64,000 nucleotides of DNA from CAVTLG01 sp963735495 (GTDB taxonomy: Bacteria > Chloroflexota > Ktedonobacteria > Ktedonobacterales > Ktedonobacteraceae). Made by a program: the position numbers and the translations under genes. Every line of letters begins with the position of its first letter. The first letter of the stretch is position 1. Positions 55,706 through 62,494 of the stretch are shown piece after piece. Below the pieces are notes generated by a model. The model did no database searches, was not told the origin of the DNA, and worked only from the letters and a program-made list of their open reading frames with translations. The stretch is from positions 310,001 to 374,000 of the forward strand of contig CAVTLG010000014.1 in assembly GCA_963735495.1 (NCBI GenBank). Reading direction: 5' to 3'.

Positions 55706-55880
55706 GAGACAAGCCCGTGCGGTTGTCTGTGAGGAGTGCGAGACCGTGTAGAGACAAGCCCTTGCGGTTGTCATATGAGGAGTGCGAGGTCGCGTAGAGA
55801 CAAGCCCTTGCGGTTGTCTGTGAGGAGTACAAGATCGCGTAGAGACAAGCCCTTGCGGTTGTCTATGAGGAGGGAATAGC
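55706..55880 (+). repeat. Tandem hairpin repeat, four units of 45-46 bp
   Basis: Units begin GAGACAAGCCCTTGCGGTTG at 55706, 55751, 55797 and 55842. Each folds a small GACAAgCC/GGTTGTC hairpin and then carries GAGGAG. The last unit's GAGGAG is the ribosome site of the next gene. Related single hairpins GGGGCAAGCCCC occur at about 55408 and 55653. No spacers, so not CRISPR. Confidence 0.8.
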
Positions 55881-55881
55881 C

Positions 55882-56670
55882 ATGCAAGCTGTTCGTGGTA
55901 TACTCCTGGACATTGATGGAGTCTTACATGTGAGTATGCGCCCGCTAGCAGGTGCGGCGACGACGCTGTCCTGGTTGGAGCAGCAGGGCTACCAGATCGC
56001 TTTTGTCACAAATACTACCACTCTAGCGCGTGCCACACTGGCGCAGCGTCTGCAACAGATTGGCCTGCCCGTTCGCGAGTCGCAAATGGTCACTGCTCCT
56101 GCGGCGACCGCCAGTTATATTCGGCAACATTTCCCCGGCAAGCGCTGCTGGCTCTTAACCAAAGGCGACACCGCAGTAGATTTCGCGGGCATTGAACTGG
56201 TCGACGCTCAGGCCGACGTCGTAGTGATTGGTGGTGCGGAAGAATTGCTCACCTACGAAGCCATGAATGCAGCCTTTCGTATGCTGATGGATGGAGCCGT
56301 GTTGTTAGCTATGCACAACAACCTGTATTGGCGTACCAGTGCTGGCTTACAGTTAGACAGTGGCCCCTTTGTGCGTGCGTTAGAGATTGCCACGGGCAAG
56401 CAGGCGATCATTGTGGGCAAACCGGAGCGAGCTTTTTTTGAGCAAGCCTTGCAAGTCATACACGTCTCGGCTGATGAGGCCATCATGGTGGGCGATGATA
56501 TCGAAAATGATATTGGTGGTGCGCAAAAAGCGGGTTTGCGTGGTATCCTGGTCTCCACGGGGAAACATAATGCGAGTTCTCCGCTCTTAGCGCACGTGCA
56601 GCCTACAGCCATTCTGGCGTCAATCGCCGATCTGCCGCAATGGCTTGATCGTCAGGTTGCTGATCTATGA
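55882..56670 (+). CDS. HAD-superfamily phosphatase, NagD/LHPP-like (IIA)
   Basis: A 262-residue hydrolase: LLDIDGVLHVS (motif I DxD), FVTNTTTLARATLAQRL (motif II), VGKPERAFFEQAL (Lys), MVGDDIENDIGGAQKAGLRG (motif III/IV). The large C2 cap between motifs marks subclass IIA, close to LHPP/TIGR01458 proteins. Likely a small-molecule phosphatase. Its ribosome site GAGGAGGG belongs to the last upstream tandem repeat. Confidence 0.88.
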   Translation: MQAVRGILLDIDGVLHVSMRPLAGAATTLSWLEQQGYQIAFVTNTTTLARATLAQRLQQIGLPVRESQMVTAPAATASYIRQHFPGKRCWLLTKGDTAVDFAGIELVDAQADVVVIGGAEELLTYEAMNAAFRMLMDGAVLLAMHNNLYWRTSAGLQLDSGPFVRALEIATGKQAIIVGKPERAFFEQALQVIHVSADEAIMVGDDIENDIGGAQKAGLRGILVSTGKHNASSPLLAHVQPTAILASIADLPQWLDRQVADL

Positions 56671-56676
56671 TGTGAT

Positions 56677-56705
56677 GTGAGAAGCCTGCTCGCACGGCTT
56701 CTCAC
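56677..56705 (+). terminator. Stem-loop after the HAD gene
   Basis: GTGAGAAGCC (56677-56686) pairs perfectly with GGCTTCTCAC (56696-56705). No T run follows. Lies between convergent genes. Confidence 0.55.
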
Positions 56706-56858
56706 CAGGAAACATGCGCAACGTACCTTGAAAAGACACGTATCGGCCAATGGTGAAAGTAAAAAAACCTGGCGCGCTAGAACGATGCATAGCGGCCAGG
56801 GTGTTAAATCCAGGATGCTGCGAACAGAAGCAGACGTTTCTTCCTGGGTGTCTCGTGT

Positions 56859-57341
56859 TTATTTCTGTTTTGCTACCATACGGGCGCGAGCACTCTCCCT
56901 TTGTCCAGTCGCTGGAATGAGAGGGAAAACTTTTCCGAGTCCAAAGGCAGGCATATTATTGTAAACAGCCTCGTAGTGTCCAGCAGGAATGCGGTAGGTT
57001 TCGTGCCAGATCCCCACGTCGCCATTGCTGCCAACCTGCCGATTAAATTCCCGCCAGGCTGGCAGATGGACTGCATCTCTGTTCCCAGCGTAGACTGCCA
57101 GGTCTTCGAACGAACGCCAGTACTGAACCATGAGGGTCGTAGGAAAGTTCAGCGTCAGTTCTGCACCCAGGAAGCCCATTTCAGGATGCTCGTTCAACTC
57201 TTTCAGCATGCGTGTCATGGCAGCCGCTACTGGTGTCCATTTTTGTACTTTCCATACTTTATTGACACGCATTCCGATCAGGAATATCACTAACTCTTGC
57301 TCGTTTGCAACGGTCATACGCTCTTTGATAAGCTTAACCAT
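56859..57341 (-). CDS. DUF4188 family protein
   Basis: A 160-residue protein of the DUF4188 family, related in fold to small heme-degrading or monooxygenase-like ferredoxin-fold proteins: VIFLIGMRVNKVWKVQKWTP, ELTLNFPTTLMVQYWRSFED, AWREFNRQVGSNGDVGIWHE. AAAGGA lies six bases before the ATG. A 15-bp operator-like palindrome in its upstream region is shared with the tetR gene behind it, indicating control by that repressor. Confidence 0.8.
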   Translation of the reverse strand: MVKLIKERMTVANEQELVIFLIGMRVNKVWKVQKWTPVAAAMTRMLKELNEHPEMGFLGAELTLNFPTTLMVQYWRSFEDLAVYAGNRDAVHLPAWREFNRQVGSNGDVGIWHETYRIPAGHYEAVYNNMPAFGLGKVFPLIPATGQRESARARMVAKQK

Positions 57342-57389
57342 AAGAATCCTTTCCTCTTTTTGCTCTCTGATGAGAACAACAAACGTTTT

Positions 57390-57404
57390 CCGTACACCAT
57401 ACGG
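57390..57404. promoter_or_regulatory. TetR operator upstream of the DUF4188 gene
   Basis: CCGTACACCATACGG, an imperfect palindrome with CCGTA/TACGG arms, 49 bp before the DUF4188 ATG. The same 15-mer with two changes lies at 58041-58055. Confidence 0.7.
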
Positions 57405-57425
57405 TAGACCCTAAAATTTTTGACG

Positions 57426-58019
57426 TTAGTGCAGTTGTGCAACAAAAACCTGAAACGCCTTTTCGTGAAGACTGTCTATATCGTCTGTGACCTGGCTCAT
57501 CAACGTCAGTCGCAACATCGATAAGCCATGCATGAGGGACCAGCAGGCGTAAGCTAACTCTTGCCAACCGGCTCCATTGGCTGGATGAAACTCTTCTGAG
57601 AGCAGACCATCCTGAAAGATTTGCACCAATTGAGCATAGGCCGTGTTCTGCTCAACTTCGGCGAGGGAGCATGGGGCGAGTGGTTTGCGATTGAACATCA
57701 TGACGTATAATTGTGGTTCTTGCAAAGCAAAATGCATATACACTTTGCCAGCTTCCTGTAAACGCGACAACGCGGTTTCTCCGTGAATACCATGTTTCAT
57801 GCGTGCCGTCAGGCGTGCAAAGCCCTCGTCCACTAATGCGTCAATAATTTCTTCTTTGCTAGAGAAGTACTCATAAAGACCTGATGGGCTATAATCGATA
57901 CGCTCGGCTATCTCGCGCATCGATAAGGCTTCAACACCATGTTGCGTCACAATCTGCAGCGCCGCTTCCAGAATGCTCTCTCTGGTCCTGGCTCGCCTTT
58001 TCTCACGAGGACTCGTCAC
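57426..58019 (-). CDS. TetR/AcrR-family repressor
   Basis: About 197 residues from GTG 58019 (GGGGGAAG upstream; frame open to 58088). The TetR HTH is ARTRESILEAALQIVTQHGV, EALSMREIAERIDYSPSGLY, EYFSSKEEIIDALV. The C-terminal ligand domain is divergent (LYVMMFNRKPLAP, AYACWSLMHGLSMLRLT). It is read before the DUF4188 gene on the same strand, with operator-like copies ahead of both. The inducer is unknown. Confidence 0.9.
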   Translation of the reverse strand: MTSPREKRRARTRESILEAALQIVTQHGVEALSMREIAERIDYSPSGLYEYFSSKEEIIDALVDEGFARLTARMKHGIHGETALSRLQEAGKVYMHFALQEPQLYVMMFNRKPLAPCSLAEVEQNTAYAQLVQIFQDGLLSEEFHPANGAGWQELAYACWSLMHGLSMLRLTLMSQVTDDIDSLHEKAFQVFVAQLH

Positions 58020-58040
58020 GTTGGCATCTTCCCCCTGTTT

Positions 58041-58055
58041 CCGAATAGTGTACGG
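58041..58055. promoter_or_regulatory. TetR operator in the tetR / WYL-regulator divergent region
   Basis: CCGAATAGTGTACGG, whose reverse complement CCGTACACTATTCGG matches the site at 57390 except at two positions. It lies 21 bp upstream of the tetR start, so autoregulation is likely; the WYL gene starts 75 bp away on the other strand. Confidence 0.7.
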
Positions 58056-58130
58056 TAATAGTATAGCTATCGGTGATCTTGTTGTCAAGGTGCTGTAATC
58101 TCTTGCGTTTTAAGCAGGAGTGTTACTATA

Positions 58131-59132
58131 ATGGATAGTATGCAAAAGACGGAACGTCTGTTAGCTATTGCACTGTTGCTACAGGCGCGCGGCAAAATGA
58201 CCGCAAAGCGTCTTGCCGCTATCCTGGGAGTCTCAAAGCGCACTGTCTATCGCGACATTATGTCTCTGTCGCTGGCACATGTACCGGTATCGATGGATTA
58301 TGGGCCTGGCGGCGGGTATTACTTACCTGATGACTACCACTTAGAGCCCGCGCATTTTACGCGCGAGGAAGCGATCTCCTTGATCCTGAGTACCGACATG
58401 TCGGGTAGTTATGATCTCTTCGCTGATGATGATGATCTTCATCGTGCGCTCATCAAGCTAGAGTCTGTGCTGTCTGAAGAGTATCGTGCTGACGTCAAAG
58501 TAGCCCGTGACCGTATTCTTTTTGATACATCGGCCTGGTGTGGGAGCGATCCATCCACCTCCTATTTAGAGACTATTCGAGCGGCAGTCCTGGGCGCTAA
58601 TCAGCTTGATGTGCTCTATCCATGCACTCTGTGCAGCGATAGTATGCAAGCATGCCTCGCGTGGCGGCGTATTGAGCCATATGGCCTTGTTTTCAAAGGG
58701 GTCTCGCGCCGCCACGTGCGTACAGGCGTGTGGTATCTTGTTGCCTTTTGTCAGTCCTGCCAGACATTTGAACCTCTGCTCGTCGACTCCATCGAGCAGA
58801 TACAGGTGTGCCCAGAACGCGTTACCTTGCGCGCGGATTTCAACCTGCGCGCATACTGGCGCGAGGCGCGCAAGCACCTGGAAAAGCCGAAGCACCTGTT
58901 GGTTCTGACCTTATATGTCTCGCTTGCCGGTCGCCACAATGTGAAGGGAAACGTCAAGGTGCTTGAAGAGCAGCCAGACGGGAGCGTGATTGTGTGTCGA
59001 GACATGGCATCGTTCGATGATGCACTGGCCTACGCGCTGAGATTTGGAGCGGATGCCGTGGTGCTCGAACCGGAGAGTGTACGCGCTGCCGTGGCAGCCA
59101 CCGCGCACGCTATCGCCGAAATGTATCGCTAA
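58131..59132 (+). CDS. WYL-domain transcriptional regulator (HTH_11)
   Basis: A 333-residue YafY-type regulator. The N-terminal HTH is RLLAIALLLQARGKMTAKRL, AAILGVSKRTVYRDIMSLS. The WYL domain occupies about 140-235 (RIEPYGLVFKGVSRRHVRTG, VWYLVAFCQSCQTFEPLLVD). The C-terminal extension (WCX) follows. The conserved W/Y/L positions are visible as VWYLVAF. Such proteins often sense nucleic-acid ligands; target unknown. Confidence 0.88.
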   Translation: MDSMQKTERLLAIALLLQARGKMTAKRLAAILGVSKRTVYRDIMSLSLAHVPVSMDYGPGGGYYLPDDYHLEPAHFTREEAISLILSTDMSGSYDLFADDDDLHRALIKLESVLSEEYRADVKVARDRILFDTSAWCGSDPSTSYLETIRAAVLGANQLDVLYPCTLCSDSMQACLAWRRIEPYGLVFKGVSRRHVRTGVWYLVAFCQSCQTFEPLLVDSIEQIQVCPERVTLRADFNLRAYWREARKHLEKPKHLLVLTLYVSLAGRHNVKGNVKVLEEQPDGSVIVCRDMASFDDALAYALRFGADAVVLEPESVRAAVAATAHAIAEMYR

Positions 59133-59375
59133 ACGTGACTCAATTTCTGTGCGCCTGTCTACTCCTATCGCTACTGATTTTCATGTAGTCACTTCGCATA
59201 TAGGTAATTAGGGCTATATTTCTCTCTATATCTTTGTGTATCAATATGATCTGTAGTATGCTATGCATGTTCCCATGAAAACGCCGATTGATAGTTCGTG
59301 TGTACGTGTCTATGGAATGGCGGCGGGAACAACATTTGCAGGAAAGTGGAGGTTGTCTATTGAAGAGAGGACATA

Positions 59376-60041
59376 TTGCAAGCACATCAACGCATCTTGT
59401 CATGGGTATGTCAAGATAACCGTTTGAGAGTTTTGAGTGTGATCGTAGTTTTCGGATTACTTGTGTTAGGCTTTAGTGTTAGTGGGCAAAAAGCACATGC
59501 GAGTGCTGCCTGTACCGGGAAAACCTATACGATTGTATGGGGCGATACGCTGAGTCAGATAGCCAGCCGTTATAAAACAACGTGGGGGACACTGGCATCC
59601 GTCAACGCTATTGCCGATCCCAATCTTATCTACGCGGGTCAGAGTATCTGTATTCCCGCTCGTGGGTCAGTGAGTAGTGCTGCTGCACAGAGTGCGCCGG
59701 TCGATACCGTCGCCAAAGCGGTGGCTCCGGCTCCTACCACGACAACAGCTTCTGCTCCTACTCAGGTCGAAAGTGGTAGCGTTGCAAGTATGATTTCCGA
59801 GGTTTTTGGTGCTTATGCATCATCTGCTACGAGTATTGCTACGTGCGAGTCTGGCCTGAATCCCAGTGCCACCAACGCATCGAGCGGCGCAGCAGGACTT
59901 TTCCAGATTCTCCCAAGTACCTGGAGCACAACATCAGAGGCTGGCAGTTCGCCTTACAATGCTGAGGCCAATATTCTCGCCGCCCATGATATCTTTGTGC
60001 GTGACGGTTATAGTTGGAGAGAGTGGGTCTGTCAACCTTAA
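59376..60041 (+). CDS. Secreted LysM plus transglycosylase-like cell-wall protein
   Basis: A 221-residue exported protein starting at TTG 59376 with AGAGGA five bases upstream. One hydrophobic signal (VLSVIVVFGLLVLGFSVSG) is followed by a LysM domain (YTIVWGDTLSQIASRYKTTW ... IYAGQSICIP), an Ala/Thr/Pro linker, and a lysozyme-like SLT/Rpf-type domain (SIATCESGLNPSATNASSGA, AGLFQILPSTW). The Glu of CESG is the expected catalytic acid. Peptidoglycan remodelling is the likely role. Confidence 0.85.
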   Translation: MQAHQRILSWVCQDNRLRVLSVIVVFGLLVLGFSVSGQKAHASAACTGKTYTIVWGDTLSQIASRYKTTWGTLASVNAIADPNLIYAGQSICIPARGSVSSAAAQSAPVDTVAKAVAPAPTTTTASAPTQVESGSVASMISEVFGAYASSATSIATCESGLNPSATNASSGAAGLFQILPSTWSTTSEAGSSPYNAEANILAAHDIFVRDGYSWREWVCQP

Positions 60042-60224
60042 TGAGCATCGCGTGACCATTGTCGTCTGTGCATGAAACAAGCTTTCATGCCGGTGGATTC
60101 AAGGGGAGGGGAAAGCGTACGTCGCTTTCATCATGGATTGATCCACTTCACGCATAGTGCACGCATGCTAATCTACATAGCAAGTTAAAACTAGCCTACA
60201 ACCCCACCTTCTTCCTGTAAACAG

Positions 60225-60278
60225 GAACACCCGGTTCTGAGCTTTCTGTAATGTTCGGACCGGGTGTTCTGCGTTTTG
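60225..60278 (+). terminator. Intrinsic terminator between convergent genes
   Basis: GAACACCCGGT (60225-60235) and ACCGGGTGTTC (60259-60269) pair perfectly around a 23-base loop, followed by TGCGTTTT. It would end the LysM gene transcript. Confidence 0.75.
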
Positions 60279-60305
60279 GGGGACTGTGTCACTATTCTCT
60301 ACTGT

Positions 60306-60887
60306 TTATTTATAATTAAGTTTATATTCACCTACTGGAATGATTTGTAAATTTGAATTTTTCAATACTTTATTTAAATCACCTTGCGCCAATTCGCTCC
60401 TACTGAGAACAATAGGCCCAGCAATGGGCCGCAAGAGATTATCTTGTCCAGACCAAAAACCTACTAGAATTTTTGCCGATAATAAGTTTGGAAAGAAATT
60501 TGACGAGAACTCAGTGGTGTCCTCTATGGCTGTTTCCGTAAGTAGCATTCTTCCTGCTCTAATTTCCCCCTTTACCTGGTAATGGAAAGAACTGACTACA
60601 GGATGATTGATGTACTCTACAGTTCCCTTTATATGGTTTTTTTCAATTTGTAGTTCCTCTTTTCCATGTAGCCAGACGGGCTCTGATATATCCTCAGGAT
60701 TATAACTTATACAATAAGTATGCCAAATTCCACTTAAATGTCCGTAACTATTGATATCAGTATAATTATGCGAAGTATGGTTTGCTCCATATGCATAAGG
60801 AAATCTTTTTCGTACTAAATATCCTGCTGAACCTGATAGAATAGCCACTACTAGCCCTGCTAATGTTTGAATGATTAATTCTTCCAT
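60306..60887 (-). CDS. AT-rich unknown protein: one membrane helix plus beta-rich domain
   Basis: A 193-residue protein with an N-terminal membrane helix (TLAGLVVAILSGSAGYLV) and a beta-rich cytoplasmic or external domain marked by GHLSGIWHTYCISY, IKGTVEYINHPVVSSFHYQV, KILVGFWSGQDNLLRP, IAGPIVLSR. Base composition is clearly more AT-rich than all neighbours, suggesting transfer. The layout (membrane anchor plus G-x-W ... GfWsG...G beta strands) recalls the membrane beta-barrel effectors of CBASS-like defence, but similarity is by pattern only and no cyclase gene is nearby. Function unknown. Confidence 0.6.
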   Translation of the reverse strand: MEELIIQTLAGLVVAILSGSAGYLVRKRFPYAYGANHTSHNYTDINSYGHLSGIWHTYCISYNPEDISEPVWLHGKEELQIEKNHIKGTVEYINHPVVSSFHYQVKGEIRAGRMLLTETAIEDTTEFSSNFFPNLLSAKILVGFWSGQDNLLRPIAGPIVLSRSELAQGDLNKVLKNSNLQIIPVGEYKLNYK

Positions 60888-61236
60888 AAAATCGCCTCTA
60901 TGAGATACAGTTTTAGAATCTCACTGGCCATCAACTGCGTTACTACTTATAAGATACTTTATACTATAAACTTGTTGTCATGTAAAGTGCGATAATTAAA
61001 TCATAAATGGATGTTGCCAGAACTCAAACAACGCTCTGGCAAATGGTCATATTTGTGTGATACTTATTTGACAAAAAGAGAGGCGAACGAGGAGTTGCCA
61101 TCCTGGTGTGAGGGTATAATAAGGGGGGTAAGATTGCATTCTTGTGACTCTTCTCTGAAAATGGACGTTTTTATACCGGGTGGTTTTCCCAGTCTATAAC
61201 CATCTTTTCTTTCGGCTATAGGGGTGAGGTATAGCT
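60888..61236. other. AT-rich intergenic region
   Basis: Continues the low-GC composition of the unknown gene. Short frames on both strands (about 60 codons) have no family features. It presumably holds divergent promoters for the unknown gene and the ABC-2 permease. Confidence 0.4.
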
Positions 61237-62484
61237 TTGACTGCAAAAAAAAGACGTCGTCGCTCTATGCGCAAGCGTCGCAGCGCCGTACTCCCGCGTG
61301 TGTTGCATAGTGTCAGTATACGTGCGTGTACGCGCTCAGTGCTGCGCGCGTTACGGGGCATGTGGTCGCTGGCCTGTCTGGATTTGCTGCTCTGGCGTCG
61401 TATGCCTCTGGCCCTGGCCAGCGCACTGATCCCGCCTTTGGGCATGGCCGTCCTGTTGGTGGTGCTTTCGCTAACGGTATCTCAGGAGCCGGTGGCCCTG
61501 GTCATTCTGTCTCATGGGCAGTATGCGACTCAGATGGCGCAGTTGATCGAGGCCGATACCGATGCGTATGCTCTGAGAGTAACCAGCTTGCAGGAAGCCA
61601 GGCGCTTGTTGCAGGATGAGGAAGTTGCGGCGATTATCACTATCCCTGCCGATTTTGATCAAAAAGCCGCCGCTCATGATGCGGACCTGCAACTGACCCT
61701 CTATAATGTTGATATAGATTTCTCGGATGACATTCGTCGCAGCGTAGAGCGCTCAATCGGCCAGTTCGACGCACCGCAACTCGGCCTGAATGGAGAACTC
61801 GCCACAAGTAAAAGTTACGCTGGCCTGCCCAATCCCTACCATATTGCTATCAATGAGCAAGATCTCAGGCAGACCAACGTCAACTTCTTGCAGTATCAAG
61901 TGTTGCCTGTGCTGGTGCTGCTCGTGCTGAGCACCGGTCTGATAGGTACGGCGCTGCTCTGTGCGCGCGATGTAGAACGTGGGACCGCGCGTCACCTGGC
62001 TCTCGCGCCCTTGTCCTCCTGGATATTAGTTGCCGGACGCTTACTTGGCGGCCTCTTAGCTTCACTGGTCGTGCTAGTACCCGCTGTCATTGTGTGCGTA
62101 CTCACCAGAATTATTGCGCCACCACCTGACCATTGGCTGGCGCTCGCTGCTCTGTTTGTGGCTACTGCGTGTAGTGCATCTGGTATGGGCGCTATTTTAG
62201 GGACGCTGCTGCGTGGCACCAGGAACATCGCCATGGCATCCTCGATCCTGGCGACGTATCTATTCTTCCTGGGTGGTGGCTTTACGACGATTGCTTTTCT
62301 ACCGCAGTGGTTACGCGCTATCAGTGTCTTTAACCCATTTCGTTATGCTATTGATGGTATGAGGCAGGCGCTTTTCTATCCAGACTTGCAGGGATTTTCT
62401 ACTGATCTGGCGGTACTGGTGGGAACTGCGCTGCTGGCTATCCTGCTTGGTGCGCTAGTGGTACGCAGATCGTGGAGCGTCTGA
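61237..62484 (+). CDS. ABC-2 type transporter permease
   Basis: A 415-residue membrane protein from TTG 61237 with GAGG eight bases upstream. The N-terminal 45 residues are extremely basic (KKRRRRSMRKRRS). The first helix (LALASALIPPLGMAVLLVVL) is followed by a large extracytoplasmic domain (VALVILSHGQYATQMAQLIE ... PADFDQKAA) and five C-terminal helices (YQVLPVLVLLVLSTGLIGTA), the layout of ABC2_membrane_3/YhgE-like permeases. No ATPase gene is adjacent; it converges with a second permease gene. Confidence 0.85.
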   Translation: MTAKKRRRRSMRKRRSAVLPRVLHSVSIRACTRSVLRALRGMWSLACLDLLLWRRMPLALASALIPPLGMAVLLVVLSLTVSQEPVALVILSHGQYATQMAQLIEADTDAYALRVTSLQEARRLLQDEEVAAIITIPADFDQKAAAHDADLQLTLYNVDIDFSDDIRRSVERSIGQFDAPQLGLNGELATSKSYAGLPNPYHIAINEQDLRQTNVNFLQYQVLPVLVLLVLSTGLIGTALLCARDVERGTARHLALAPLSSWILVAGRLLGGLLASLVVLVPAVIVCVLTRIIAPPPDHWLALAALFVATACSASGMGAILGTLLRGTRNIAMASSILATYLFFLGGGFTTIAFLPQWLRAISVFNPFRYAIDGMRQALFYPDLQGFSTDLAVLVGTALLAILLGALVVRRSWSV

Positions 62485-62494
62485 AGATCTGCCA

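Noticed and set aside
55706..55880. Tandem 45-bp repeats as a CRISPR array
   Set aside because: Units are contiguous with no unique spacers, and no cas genes are present.
59133..59375. c-di-AMP riboswitch ahead of the LysM/SLT gene
   Set aside because: Such riboswitches often precede wall-hydrolase genes, but the conserved ydaO core motifs are not present here.
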